Assembly: GCF_040545805.1 (NCBI RefSeq)
Contig: NZ_JBEPMO010000001.1
Coordinates: 186,001-250,000 of the forward strand
Length of the DNA stretch: 64,000 bases
Source of the DNA: Moheibacter stercoris
GTDB taxonomy: Bacteria > Bacteroidota > Bacteroidia > Flavobacteriales > Weeksellaceae
Direction: 5' to 3'
Below, piece after piece: positions 44,322 to 53,794 of the stretch. A model generated the notes under the pieces. It was not told where the DNA came from and searched no databases. It was given only the letters and a program-made list of their open reading frames with translations. The position numbers were made by a program, and so were the translations under genes. The stretch's first letter is position 1. The number at the start of each line of letters is the position of its first letter.

Positions 44322-44429
44322 AATAAGGTTCAGATGATGAAAATAGCTAAATAAATCGCTATATTTCTTTCGGAAACTGTAACAAAAGCCTAATTTCACC
44401 AACAAATAGACAATAATTTAATAATCAAT

Positions 44430-45743
44430 ATGAGAAAATTTGGACTCGCATTCGCACTTATGGGAATTTTAGCAACCGGATCTTTCGCACAGGAAATCAA
44501 ATTCGAGGAATATGATTTACCGAATGGACTACATGTAATTTTACACCAAGATCATTCTGCACCTGTGGTAGTGACTTCTGTTATGTACCATGTGGGAGCA
44601 AAAGACGAAACCCCAGACAGAACAGGTTTCGCACACTTTTTTGAACACTTGTTATTTGAAGGAACTCAAAACATCGGAAGAGGTGAATGGTTCAAAATCG
44701 TTTCAAGTAACGGAGGAAAAAACAACGCCAATACAAGCGATGATAGAACTTATTACTACGAAGTATTCCCGTCCAACAATTTACAATTGGGATTGTGGAT
44801 GGAATCTGAGCGTTTCATGCATCCTGTCATCAACCAAATTGGAGTTGATACACAAAATGAAGTTGTAAAGGAAGAAAAACGTTTACGCGTTGACAATCAA
44901 CCTTATGGGAATTTATTGAAAGCGGTAAAAGAAAAAATGTTTACCAATCACCCTTACCGTTGGACAACAATTGGGGAAATGGAACATTTAGATGCTGCTA
45001 CTTTGGAAGAATTCCAAGATTTCTTTAAGAAGTTTTATGTAACCAAAAACGCAGTTTTGGTCGTTGCTGGAGACTTCCAAAAAGACCAAGCCAAAAAATG
45101 GATTGCAGATTATTTTGGGCCAATCCCAGCGGGTGAAGCACCTAAAAAACTTCAGTATGAAGAAGCGCCAATAACCAAAGAAATTCATGCCACTTGGGAA
45201 GATCCAAACGTTCAAATCCCAATGTTGGTAAGTGCGTACCGTACGCCTTCCATGAAAACGCGTGAAGCTCGAGTTTTGGACATGATTTCCACTATTTTGA
45301 GTGACGGAAAAAGCTCTCGTTTGTACAAACGTTTGGTTGACCAAGAGAAAAAAGCATTGGAAGTAGCCACTTTTAACTTCTCTCAAGAAGATTATGGAAC
45401 CTACTTTATCTATGCTTTGCCTGTAGGTGAAACGCCTATGAGTGATTTGTCTAAAGCTTTTTCGGAAGAAATCAAAAAGATTCAAACGGAATTGATTTCA
45501 GAAAGAGAATTGGAAATGATCTTGAACAAATTTGAAAACGATTATGTGAATTCAAATGCAAATGTAGAAGGAGTAGCGCACAACTTAGCGACCTACTATT
45601 TGTTGTACAAAGACGTGAATTTGATTAACAATGAATTGGATATCATTCGTTCTGTAACCCGCGAAGAAATTCGTGATGTCGCAAGAAAATACTTGAACGA
45701 TAACCAGAGATTGTTGTTAGAATACGGTCCTGAAAAAAAATAA
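44430..45743 (+). CDS. M16 family zinc peptidase, catalytic subunit
   Basis: The 437-residue protein has a signal peptide (about 1-20, ending SFAQ). The inverted zinc motif HxxEH is FAHFFEHLLFEGT near residue 70, with the third ligand Glu in QNEVVKEEKRLRVDN near 148. Two M16 domains are seen, as in half of a pitrilysin-like enzyme. It is paired with the following non-catalytic partner, 20 bases away. The usual view is that such pairs form a periplasmic heterodimer that cleaves small proteins or peptides. Confidence 0.94.
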   Translation: MRKFGLAFALMGILATGSFAQEIKFEEYDLPNGLHVILHQDHSAPVVVTSVMYHVGAKDETPDRTGFAHFFEHLLFEGTQNIGRGEWFKIVSSNGGKNNANTSDDRTYYYEVFPSNNLQLGLWMESERFMHPVINQIGVDTQNEVVKEEKRLRVDNQPYGNLLKAVKEKMFTNHPYRWTTIGEMEHLDAATLEEFQDFFKKFYVTKNAVLVVAGDFQKDQAKKWIADYFGPIPAGEAPKKLQYEEAPITKEIHATWEDPNVQIPMLVSAYRTPSMKTREARVLDMISTILSDGKSSRLYKRLVDQEKKALEVATFNFSQEDYGTYFIYALPVGETPMSDLSKAFSEEIKKIQTELISERELEMILNKFENDYVNSNANVEGVAHNLATYYLLYKDVNLINNELDIIRSVTREEIRDVARKYLNDNQRLLLEYGPEKK

Positions 45744-45763
45744 TCGCATAATCCTACAAAAAA

Positions 45764-47809
45764 ATGACAATGAAAAATTTAGTATATCTATTCATTATGG
45801 TGTTTTTAGCTACTGGAGTAAATGCACAAATAGACAGATCGCAGCCTAAACCAGGACCTGCGCCAAAAGTAAACTTGGGAAAACCTCAAACTTTTGAATT
45901 GGCAAATGGCTTGAAAGTGATGGTGGTTGAAAACCATAAACTTCCTCGCGTTACCATGACGTTAAGTTTGGACAATCCTCCATTTCCAGAAGGAAATAAA
46001 AAAGGAATTGACGACTTAACAGGTGCTTTGATCGGAAACGGAACAAGCAAAATTTCTAAAGAGAAATTTCAAGAAGAAGTTGACTTTATGGGAGCTAGAG
46101 TGAATTTCCGTTCTTCTGGAGCTTCCGCTTCAACTTTAAGCCGATATTTCCCAAGAGTTATGGAATTAATGGCTCAAGGAGCAATTGACCCTAATTTTAC
46201 ACAAACTGATTTCGACACAGAAGTCGCTCGTTTTCTTGACGGATTAAAAGCGGAAGAAAAAAGTGTTGCTGCCAATGCACAACGCGTAGAAAACGTTTTG
46301 GTTTTTGGAAAAAATCACCCTGCGGGAGAATATACCACTGAGGAACGTTTGAAAGGTTTGACGTTGGCTGATGTAAAAGCGCATTATGCAAATTATTTCG
46401 TTCCAAACAATGCCTATTTAATTGTAATGGGCGATGTGAAATTCAACGAAGTAAAAAAATTGGTCGAAAAGAATTTCAACAATTGGAAAAAAGGAACCCT
46501 TCCTGCTTCTAAATATGAAGATCCAAAACCTTTGGCTAAAGCCGAAATTAATTTTGTGGATATGCCCAATGCCGTTCAATCTGAAATTGCTATTTTGGGA
46601 TTGTCCAATTTGAAAATGACAGACAAAGATTATTTTGCAGCTATTATTGCGAACCAAATTTATGGGGGTGATTTCAACAGTTATTTGAACATGAATTTAC
46701 GTGAAGCGAACGGATGGACCTATGGCGCTCGTTCAAGCATTAGAGGAAACAAATACGTTGGGAAATTCAAAGCGAATTCTCAAGTTCGTAACGAAGTTAC
46801 CGATAGCGCAGTTGTGGAAGCAATGAAAGAATTGAATAGAATTCGTACCGAAAAAGTAACCGCAGAAATGTTGGCTACTGTAAAAGCTTCTTTAATTGGA
46901 AATTTCGTGATGGATGCAGAAAAACCAGAAGTAATAGCTCGTCAAGCTTTGTTGACCCAAACACAAGGTTTACCTGCTGATTTTTACGAAACCTATATCC
47001 AAAAAATCAATGCAGTAACGGCTGATGATGTTCAAAAAGCAGCGCAAAAATATTTCTCTTACGACAATGCGCGTATTTTGGTAGTAGGAAAAGCTGCAGA
47101 AGTTTTACCAGCCTTGGAGAAATTACCATATACAATCAATTATTTTGATCGTTTCGGAAATCCAACTGCAAAACCAGAACAAAAGAAAGTGGACGCTAGC
47201 GTAACAGTTCAATCGGTTTTTGACAAATACATTGCAGCAATTGGTGGAGACAAAACCAAAGCAGTTAAAACGATCGTTGCCAATTATGCTGGAGAAATCC
47301 AAGGAATGAAATTGAACATCAAAACCATCAATACCGTTGAAGGAAAAAGCGTTTTGGATGTAACGATGATGGGACAATCCATGCAAAAAGTTGTTTTCAA
47401 TGGTAAAACCGGATATTCTGTTACACAAGGACAGAAATCTGAGATGAAAGCAGAAGAAATTGCAGATCAACAATACGATGCGCAACCTTTTGCAGAATTG
47501 ACGTTGGCTAAGAAAGCTGGAGTAAAAGTTGGAGGAATTGAAAACTTCAATGGAAAAGAAGCTTATGTAATTGTCGATGGGAAAAAGAAATATTTCTACG
47601 ATGTTGCAAGCGGATTGAAATTAGGTTCTTCTGCAGAAGTAGAAGCTCAAGGACAAAAAATGGTTCAAACTTCTATTTACGATGGATACAAAGAAGTTCA
47701 AGGAGTGAAAATTCCTGAAAAATTGATATTGAATATGGGAATGGATGTAACCTTTACATTGGTTGATGCAAAAATCAACGAAGGTGTTACAGACGCTGAT
47801 TTCCAATAA
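45764..47809 (+). CDS. M16 family inactive partner with C-terminal lipoprotein-sorting-like domain
   Basis: The 681-residue protein has a signal peptide (about 1-22, ending NAQ). Two M16 repeats occupy about 40-460, but the first lacks HxxEH: the aligned part is GIDDLTGALIGNGTSK. The R/Y pair of the partner subunit is present in EANGWTYGARSS near residue 320. An extra C-terminal domain of ~190 residues (about 490-681, FDKYIAAIGGDKTKAVKTI to LVDAKINEG) resembles LolA/LppX-type half-barrels and may bind a lipid or peptide. It is operonic with the catalytic subunit. Confidence 0.9.
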   Translation: MTMKNLVYLFIMVFLATGVNAQIDRSQPKPGPAPKVNLGKPQTFELANGLKVMVVENHKLPRVTMTLSLDNPPFPEGNKKGIDDLTGALIGNGTSKISKEKFQEEVDFMGARVNFRSSGASASTLSRYFPRVMELMAQGAIDPNFTQTDFDTEVARFLDGLKAEEKSVAANAQRVENVLVFGKNHPAGEYTTEERLKGLTLADVKAHYANYFVPNNAYLIVMGDVKFNEVKKLVEKNFNNWKKGTLPASKYEDPKPLAKAEINFVDMPNAVQSEIAILGLSNLKMTDKDYFAAIIANQIYGGDFNSYLNMNLREANGWTYGARSSIRGNKYVGKFKANSQVRNEVTDSAVVEAMKELNRIRTEKVTAEMLATVKASLIGNFVMDAEKPEVIARQALLTQTQGLPADFYETYIQKINAVTADDVQKAAQKYFSYDNARILVVGKAAEVLPALEKLPYTINYFDRFGNPTAKPEQKKVDASVTVQSVFDKYIAAIGGDKTKAVKTIVANYAGEIQGMKLNIKTINTVEGKSVLDVTMMGQSMQKVVFNGKTGYSVTQGQKSEMKAEEIADQQYDAQPFAELTLAKKAGVKVGGIENFNGKEAYVIVDGKKKYFYDVASGLKLGSSAEVEAQGQKMVQTSIYDGYKEVQGVKIPEKLILNMGMDVTFTLVDAKINEGVTDADFQ

Positions 47810-47834
47810 AATTTAAATCGTTCTAAAAACTTAT

Positions 47835-47869
47835 AAAGCACTCGGGATTACTCGAGTGCTTTTTTTTTT
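47835..47869 (+). terminator. Terminator of the M16 operon
   Basis: The stem AAAGCACTCG / CGAGTGCTTT has an 8-base loop and is followed by a run of nine T. Confidence 0.9.
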
Positions 47870-47942
47870 ACTATAATTAACTTAAAATTAGTTTCTAAGA
47901 AACTTTTATAATATTAGTAATATTAGCATTTAAATAAAAAAA

Positions 47943-50015
47943 ATGAAAAAATATTGTTTACTATTACCAATTTTCTGCGGATCTCTTTTACATGCTCAAT
48001 GGAATTTCGTCACGCCTTTGAAACAATTAGGTGAAATCACCCATTTAGAAACCACCCCAAATGGACGTTTGTATATTATGGATCGGTACCGAGATTACAT
48101 CGCGAGTACAGAAGATGGAGAGGTTTGGAAAAAAAATTACCAAGGAAGTGATTTTAGGGACTTACAATTCTTGGACAACGACCAAGGTTTTATTTTGAAA
48201 GACAATCGACTTCTGGTTAGTTCCAATCGCTTTTTACCTGGATCTATCAATGAATATTCGTTTAACCATCCTACAGGTCTAGCGCTTCATTTCCTAAATG
48301 AAGATATCGGTTTTATTAGCTGTACAAGTGGTGGAGTAAGAAAAACACTTGACGGTGGACAAACTTTTACCAGCATTTCAACAACTTCTACAACTGAAAA
48401 TCTTAATGATATTTTCTTCATCGACGAACATATAGGGTTCGTTTGTGGAAACCAAGGTAATATTTACAAAACTGAAAATCAAGGTGATTCTTGGACAATT
48501 GTAGCAAATCACACTACACAATTTAAAAAAATATATTTTATAGATAGTCAGATAGGATTTGCAATAGGATCTGCACGTTTATTCAAAACAAACGACCAGG
48601 GTCAAAGTTGGGAATTGGCTTTAAGCAACTCAGATAACCCAAATTTCTATGGAGTAAATGATGTAAAATATTATCAAAATAAAATTCTCGTCTCCACAGA
48701 TTCCGGTCGTATTTTTAGTAGTTCAGATAATGGCGAAAATTGGTCTGAACATAGTGTATTCACTAGTGGTACTACAAAATGTCTTGGAATTGGAGAACTT
48801 GATGGTAAAATTCTTGTAGGTGTTAGTGGCAATATTTCGGGAGTGAAAATCTTTCAATCAACAGATCTAAATAACTGGACTGTATTTGAGGATTCGGTCC
48901 GACCAACAGCTTTGCAAGATGTATCATTTTCCGATGAAAACAGAGGTGTCGCTGTCGGTGTGTTTGATCCTGCAAGACACGCCAACGGAAGCGGAATTTT
49001 AACGACCACTGACGGAGGTTTAACTTGGGAAGATACCTCATGGAATACCAATACCAATTCTTTTAAAGCCGTTGATATGAGTTCAAATGGACATGGAATT
49101 GTAGTAGGCCACTCGTCTAATTCCAATTATTCCTATACCTACGATTACGGCCAAAATTGGTATGCACTCAACACCCAACCTTTTACTTCTTTAAGCGATG
49201 TCTATTTGAAAGCAAATGGTGATTTTATCGTAGGAACTGATCCTGGTGGAGGAGTGAACGATGGTTTGATTCTTAAAACCTCATCCGGTTGGACACAATT
49301 CGATGAAATGAAACAAATTGTCAAAATTGAATTTTATACAGACGAATTAGGATTTGCAGGAAGTAAATACGGCGATTTATGGAAAACAATTGATGGTGGA
49401 AATTCATGGACAGAATTAACCAATTTCCCAACCAATAACGAAATTACGCGAATAGATATACTAGACCCTAACACAATTCTAGTGGCTTCCAATGGATTTT
49501 ATTTGTCAGAGGATGGAGGAATTACTTGGAACGCTACTTCCTATCCTTATCCATTCGAATTTCACTATTTCGATAACTTAAATGGTTTTGGTTTTGATGA
49601 TGAAGGGCTTTTGAAAACGAGCGATGGTGGAGATACATGGGAATTAATTCTTCCTCAGTCAGAATTATGGGGAGCAGGCGATTCAAAAAAGAAATATTAT
49701 TTCGAAGATAAAATCATCAGCATCGGTAACAATTCAGACATTTCGATACTAAACATTCCCAATCAAATGGCGGTTTCAGAAGTTTCTACTTCCCCTCGTC
49801 TTTTAGTCGTTCCCAATCCAGTAGGTGCATATTTGGGCTTTTCTTCTTCAAAGGTTGATTTATCCAATGTTCAAATTTATAATCTATTGGGTCAAATTCA
49901 GAAGGTTAGCCTATCAAATAATCAAGTGAATGTTTCTTCTTTGTCTCCCGGAATATATTTTATTAAAGTCAATTTTGAAGGCAAAAGAATTTCAAAACGA
50001 TTCATTAAAAAATAA
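47943..50015 (+). CDS. Secreted Asp-box beta-propeller protein with type IX sorting domain (paralogue)
   Basis: The 690-residue protein has a signal peptide (about 1-18, ending LHAQ). It carries about ten Asp-box-like repeats, e.g. KTLDGGQTF, KTENQGDSW, KTNDQGQSW, SSSDNGENW, TTTDGGLTW, KTIDGGNSW, LSEDGGITW and KTSDGGDTW, with Ycf48-like VGFVCGNQGNIYKT segments. The C-terminal ~70 residues (VVPNPVGAYL to KRFIKK) form a T9SS sorting domain. It is a distant paralogue of the protein at 17544; the two loci are otherwise unrelated. No active-site residue was identified, so a binding role is as likely as catalysis. Confidence 0.88.
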   Translation: MKKYCLLLPIFCGSLLHAQWNFVTPLKQLGEITHLETTPNGRLYIMDRYRDYIASTEDGEVWKKNYQGSDFRDLQFLDNDQGFILKDNRLLVSSNRFLPGSINEYSFNHPTGLALHFLNEDIGFISCTSGGVRKTLDGGQTFTSISTTSTTENLNDIFFIDEHIGFVCGNQGNIYKTENQGDSWTIVANHTTQFKKIYFIDSQIGFAIGSARLFKTNDQGQSWELALSNSDNPNFYGVNDVKYYQNKILVSTDSGRIFSSSDNGENWSEHSVFTSGTTKCLGIGELDGKILVGVSGNISGVKIFQSTDLNNWTVFEDSVRPTALQDVSFSDENRGVAVGVFDPARHANGSGILTTTDGGLTWEDTSWNTNTNSFKAVDMSSNGHGIVVGHSSNSNYSYTYDYGQNWYALNTQPFTSLSDVYLKANGDFIVGTDPGGGVNDGLILKTSSGWTQFDEMKQIVKIEFYTDELGFAGSKYGDLWKTIDGGNSWTELTNFPTNNEITRIDILDPNTILVASNGFYLSEDGGITWNATSYPYPFEFHYFDNLNGFGFDDEGLLKTSDGGDTWELILPQSELWGAGDSKKKYYFEDKIISIGNNSDISILNIPNQMAVSEVSTSPRLLVVPNPVGAYLGFSSSKVDLSNVQIYNLLGQIQKVSLSNNQVNVSSLSPGIYFIKVNFEGKRISKRFIKK

Positions 50016-50023
50016 AAAGATAG

Positions 50024-50060
50024 AAAAAAAGCCTGTTAATATTGCTAACAGGCTTTTCTA
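50024..50060. terminator. Bidirectional terminator between the propeller gene and the S9 peptidase gene
   Basis: A perfect 12-bp stem, AAAAGCCTGTTA / TAACAGGCTTTT, has a 7-base loop. The A-rich side on the left and T on the right serve both convergent genes. Confidence 0.87.
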
Positions 50061-50072
50061 TAACTACACGTT

Positions 50073-52199
50073 TTACTTCTTCAAATGCAAATCAAAGTAA
50101 TCGGTCACTTTTTGCATCAAATGAACACGGTCTTTCCCACGAACATTGTGCTCATAACCCGGATACACAAAATAATCTACTTGAACTCCTTCTGAAACCG
50201 CATTTCGTAAGAAATCAATGGAATGTTGCCAAACCACAACCGGATCATCTGTTCCGTGGATTAACAATAATTTCCCTTTCAAGTTTTTGGTTTTATCCAT
50301 CAAATTATTTTTCGAATACCCTTCTTTATTGGTTTCAGGCGAGTCCATATAGCGTTCGCCATACATCACTTCGTACAAACTCCAATCCATCACCGGTCCA
50401 CCCGCAACGCCGGCTTGGAAAACGTCGGGTTTCATCAACATAAAGGAAGTCGTCATAAATCCGCCGTAACTCCATCCGTGAATTCCCATTCGCGAAGCAT
50501 CCACAAAGGATTTCGATTTCAAGAATTCTACACCTTTCATTTGATCGGCCATTTCCACTTCACCTAAATTTCTGAAAATCGCTTGTTCGAATTCCAATCC
50601 GCGATTCGAAGAACCTCTTCCGTCCATCACCCAAACCACGTATCCATTTTGCGCCATATAATCGTACCAAAGATTTCCACTCGCTGGGAATCGATTCAAA
50701 TTCATCTGTGCGTGCGGTCCATTGTACAAATACACAATTACCGGATATTTTTTCGATGCATCAAAATCAGTCGGATAAATTAATTTTCCATACAAATCGG
50801 TTCCGTCATCGGCTTTCAAGGTTACATTTTCAACTTTCGGCATTTGGTGCGCAGCCAACGGATTTTTAGCCGTCAACAAATTCTTTTTGAATTTTCCATC
50901 GGTTGAAAACACATCGATTTTACGTGGCGTCGTTTCGTTGCTCCAAACATCCAACACATAAGTTCCCAAATCGTTGGCCATTGCATTGTGGTAACCAGCA
51001 TCGCTATCCAAACGATTGATTTTCCCGTTGGTCCAATTCACGCTGTACACGTGTTTTTCCATCGCTCCATCTTTGGTGGATGTGATGATCAATTCTTTCT
51101 TTTTGTCGTTTTTCGCCAAAATATCGTTCACCAACCAATTTCCTTTTGTGATTTGGTTGATTAATTTTCCATTTACATCATAACGATACAAATGCATAAA
51201 TCCGTCGCGTTGGCTCCACCAAACGAATTCCTTTTCGTTCAAGAAATACAATTCGTTCTGAGGTTCAACATATTTTGGATGGGTTTCTTCGAATAAAGTT
51301 TTGATAAAATTCCCCGATTGAACATCGTATTGATTCAATTTCAAATGATTTTGATCGCGGTTCAAAACACCCACAAAAATTGATTTTTCATCGGGCGCCC
51401 AAGTCACCGAAGTCAAATATTGATCTTTCGGACCTTCCACATTTAAAAATATGGTTGATTTCGTTGTTGGATTGTAAACGCCCAAGGTTACTTGATGCGA
51501 AGTTCTTCCTGCAAACGGATATTTGATGTTTTTGTTTACCGCTGGAGTTGTGGACCAATTCACAATCGGATAATCCTCAACCATCGATTGATCCATTCGG
51601 TAAAAAGCCACGAAATTTCCTTTTGGAGAAAAGAAAACGCCTTTGTGGATCCCGAATTCTTCTCGGTGAACGGTTTGACCAACTACAATATTTTCACTTC
51701 CATCTTTTGTGATTTGGTGCGTCGAATTGGAATTCAAATCCACCAAAAACAAATTATGATCGGCTACATACGCGAATTTTTTACCTGTTGAATCGAATTC
51801 TTGGTAAACAAGATTTTCGGGTAATTTCACAAGAGGCGTCGCATTATTTACCTGGAAATTGTATTTGTACAATTCGTTTTCAACTTGAAAATAAGCTTCG
51901 TTGGCATTCATCCAACTCATGAAAGGAACCGCTTTCGGAGATAATTCGCCCAAATCAGCCGGACGCAAAATCGTATCGACCTTCATCGAAGGCAAACTCG
52001 TTTTGATCAAAGCATTTCCGTAGGAAGTTTTCACCGATTGGGTGAATGCATTTTGTCCTGGAATGAATTGAGTTTGCGAAAGAGATTCAATTCGCAGATT
52101 GGTTCCCAAGCCCAAAACGGCTTCTTCCATCGTAAATTTTTTGTTTTGTGAGAAGCCAAATTGACCTACCAAAACAATTCCTATTAGTATTTTATTCAT
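50073..52199 (-). CDS. Dipeptidyl peptidase IV-like S9 family peptidase
   Basis: DPP-IV enzymes release X-Pro or X-Ala dipeptides from peptide N-termini. The 708-residue protein has a signal peptide (about 1-17). An N-terminal eight-bladed propeller (about 40-460) contains the Glu pair region HREEFGIHKGVF, which is typical of the DPP-IV N-terminus-binding loop. The C-terminal alpha/beta hydrolase has the nucleophile GWSYGGFM near residue 590, Asp in HGTDDPVV near 664 and His in YPGYEHNV near 694. It follows the ArsC/Spx-like gene by 12 bases, so they are likely co-transcribed. Periplasmic peptide digestion is expected. Confidence 0.93.
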   Translation of the reverse strand: MNKILIGIVLVGQFGFSQNKKFTMEEAVLGLGTNLRIESLSQTQFIPGQNAFTQSVKTSYGNALIKTSLPSMKVDTILRPADLGELSPKAVPFMSWMNANEAYFQVENELYKYNFQVNNATPLVKLPENLVYQEFDSTGKKFAYVADHNLFLVDLNSNSTHQITKDGSENIVVGQTVHREEFGIHKGVFFSPKGNFVAFYRMDQSMVEDYPIVNWSTTPAVNKNIKYPFAGRTSHQVTLGVYNPTTKSTIFLNVEGPKDQYLTSVTWAPDEKSIFVGVLNRDQNHLKLNQYDVQSGNFIKTLFEETHPKYVEPQNELYFLNEKEFVWWSQRDGFMHLYRYDVNGKLINQITKGNWLVNDILAKNDKKKELIITSTKDGAMEKHVYSVNWTNGKINRLDSDAGYHNAMANDLGTYVLDVWSNETTPRKIDVFSTDGKFKKNLLTAKNPLAAHQMPKVENVTLKADDGTDLYGKLIYPTDFDASKKYPVIVYLYNGPHAQMNLNRFPASGNLWYDYMAQNGYVVWVMDGRGSSNRGLEFEQAIFRNLGEVEMADQMKGVEFLKSKSFVDASRMGIHGWSYGGFMTTSFMLMKPDVFQAGVAGGPVMDWSLYEVMYGERYMDSPETNKEGYSKNNLMDKTKNLKGKLLLIHGTDDPVVVWQHSIDFLRNAVSEGVQVDYFVYPGYEHNVRGKDRVHLMQKVTDYFDLHLKK

Positions 52200-52211
52200 T
52201 TATTACGTGTA

Positions 52212-52562
52212 TTAATTGTTTAAATGTAAGGCTAAATCTTCCAAATTCTTCTTTTCATTTCCGATGAAAATTTGGGAACCGTCGATTACTACAGGACGTT
52301 TTAGAAAAGTATAATCACTCAAAATGTAGTTTTGGTAATCGGCTTCAGTAAGGGTTTGGTCTTTTAGGCCTAATTCTTTGTATTTTTTGGCTTTTCTGGA
52401 AAACAATGCTTCGTAACTTCCAGAAAGGGATTTCATTTTGTCTAATTCTTCGGGAGAAATTGCTTGAGATTTGATTTCGCGTTTTTCAAAATCTGAAAAA
52501 TCAAGGCTTTTCATGATGCGTTTACAAGTGTCGCAAGTTTGGAGAAAATATATTTTTTTCAT
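52212..52562 (-). CDS. ArsC/Spx-family thioredoxin-fold protein
   Basis: The 116-residue cytoplasmic protein opens with the redox motif TCDTCKR (CxxC at about 10-13) of the Spx/MgsR branch. It carries the family end SDYTFLKRPVVID with the Arg that in ArsC binds arsenate. It may be an arsenate-reductase-like enzyme or an uncharacterised YffB-type protein; there is no arsenic-resistance neighbour here. It is the first gene of an operon with the S9 peptidase gene. Confidence 0.87.
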   Translation of the reverse strand: MKKIYFLQTCDTCKRIMKSLDFSDFEKREIKSQAISPEELDKMKSLSGSYEALFSRKAKKYKELGLKDQTLTEADYQNYILSDYTFLKRPVVIDGSQIFIGNEKKNLEDLALHLNN

Positions 52563-52576
52563 GGTTTAAAAATAAC

Positions 52577-52612
52577 AAAATCGCTGCAATTTCTCAATTT
52601 GCAGCGATTTTA
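52577..52612. terminator. Terminator-like hairpin upstream of the ArsC-like gene
   Basis: The stem AAAATCGCTGCAA / TTGCAGCGATTTT has a 9-base loop. On the minus strand it would end transcription of the small membrane protein gene before the arsC-like gene. Confidence 0.78.
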
Positions 52613-52635
52613 AAACTCTCTCTACTTTACTAAAA

Positions 52636-52881
52636 CTAACTAATTGTTTTTGTCGATTTAAATAATATAAAAAAACTAATAATCATCGAAAATATATAGG
52701 CAAATAAGTGGTATCCAATTTTATTGTCATTGATGAATAAATACCCCCTTGAAAACCCTAAACTCTTAAATTGATCCAAACTTACAATCTCAATTAATAA
52801 ATTGACAATTAAGAAAATAATGGTCATGATCAAGGTGATGCTCACGGATTCATTGATTTTGTATTTGGTTGAGTATTTCAT
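52636..52881 (-). CDS. Small two-helix membrane protein of unknown function
   Basis: The 81-residue frame starts at ATG 52881 (MKYSTKYKINESV). It has two clear membrane helices at about 14-32 (SITLIMTIIFLIVNLLIE) and 58-75 (FAYIFSMIISFFILF). Basic residues before helix 1 put the N-terminus inside. No known family is recognised. It is followed by a good terminator, which supports a real gene. Confidence 0.6.
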   Translation of the reverse strand: MKYSTKYKINESVSITLIMTIIFLIVNLLIEIVSLDQFKSLGFSRGYLFINDNKIGYHLFAYIFSMIISFFILFKSTKTIS

Positions 52882-53257
52882 TATTTCATTAAATTTTATT
52901 CTAAATTATCCTAAGGTTTATTGTTTTCGCATAGATGAATAATAAAAGGTGAAGGAAAAAGAAAGTTCAAGATGTCTTTAATACTTGTTGTAAAATGAAA
53001 ATTCTAAGTGATACTAAATTTGCCCTAACTGTATCTAATTTGTGTTTTAAAGATCGTTGATAACGACAATCTTGTGATTGAGACTCCCAGTGAGTGATTA
53101 TTTTTAGGATTCTTAATCCTTCACCTTTTTATTAATGTTTAAAATTTCAATTATGTACTTGATTCTAAATGAATCTCTTTCAAGAGACGTTTCCGTCCTA
53201 AAACTCACTGATTTTGATGTATTTTCCCTTTCCTATCAGCGTAATTATGTCTTTGTA
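52882..53257. other. Intergenic region with a separated 16-bp inverted repeat
   Basis: No gene was found in these 376 bases. The sequence AATAAAAGGTGAAGGA (52941-52956) recurs in inverted form as TCCTTCACCTTTTTATT (53117-53133, one extra T), about 160 bases away. A TAAATTTG box on the plus strand lies between them (53015-53022). A near-palindromic stretch AGATCGTTGATAACGACAAT lies at about 53048-53068. The block could be a small structured RNA or a MITE-like element; neither is proven. Confidence 0.4.
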
Positions 53258-53518
53258 TTATCTACCAATTGAATTATCATTTGTTGGAGCTGGTTTTGCA
53301 CCATTTCCTCCAATTTGTTTTGGTGGTGGATCATCTCCATTTTGAACATCCATGTCTGGTTCTGAATAATTGAAGGTATTTTCTACAGCTTCTCTATTTT
53401 CAAAATGTGCATCGTTTTGCCCCTTCAACGTTGCCTCTTGTAAAAACTCTGCATCGTCGTCTTGATGACAACTAACAGCAAAAAGAGATAGAATAATAAA
53501 TGCTAAAAAATTTTTCAT
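53258..53518 (-). CDS. Small lipoprotein of unknown function
   Basis: The 86-residue protein has a lipoprotein signal (LSLFAVSCHQDDD, Cys about residue 17). The mature part is short and acidic, with a flexible Pro/Gly-rich tail (DDPPPKQIGGNG). It has no recognised family. The Asp residues after the lipidated Cys are the type seen in surface-exposed lipoproteins of Bacteroidota. It lies head-to-head with the TPR-AraC regulator gene, with a palindrome between them, so the regulator may control it. Confidence 0.7.
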   Translation of the reverse strand: MKNFLAFIILSLFAVSCHQDDDAEFLQEATLKGQNDAHFENREAVENTFNYSEPDMDVQNGDDPPPKQIGGNGAKPAPTNDNSIGR

Positions 53519-53609
53519 AGTGCTAATTTTATAATTTGATGAAATGTTCTCAAAATTAATTTTTTATATCTTGCGACAATATTTGTTGCTAAATTTTCTT
53601 CAAATGTAT

Positions 53610-53627
53610 TTTCGTGAAGTCACGAAA
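53610..53627. promoter_or_regulatory. Palindromic operator candidate upstream of the TPR-AraC gene
   Basis: TTTCGTGAAGTCACGAAA is a perfect 8-bp inverted repeat with a 2-base centre. It lies between the divergent small lipoprotein gene and the regulator gene. A -7-like TAAATTTG for the regulator is at 53673-53680. No T-run follows, so it is not a terminator. Confidence 0.5.
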
Positions 53628-53794
53628 GCAAATTTTTGACCTGCAGATATTTAAAACGTAGCTGCGGATTTATAAATTTGCACAGAATCAAAACCCACTT
53701 AACCTGTTTGTTTACAATCATTTAAATCAAGTGAAATTGATGTTAAAATGGAAATATGCAAAATTTCAAAAACAGTGTTTTATATTTCAAAATC

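Noticed and set aside
45764..47809. Second M16 gene as a decayed protease
   Set aside because: Loss of HxxEH is normal for the partner subunit of M16 pairs, and the frame is intact.
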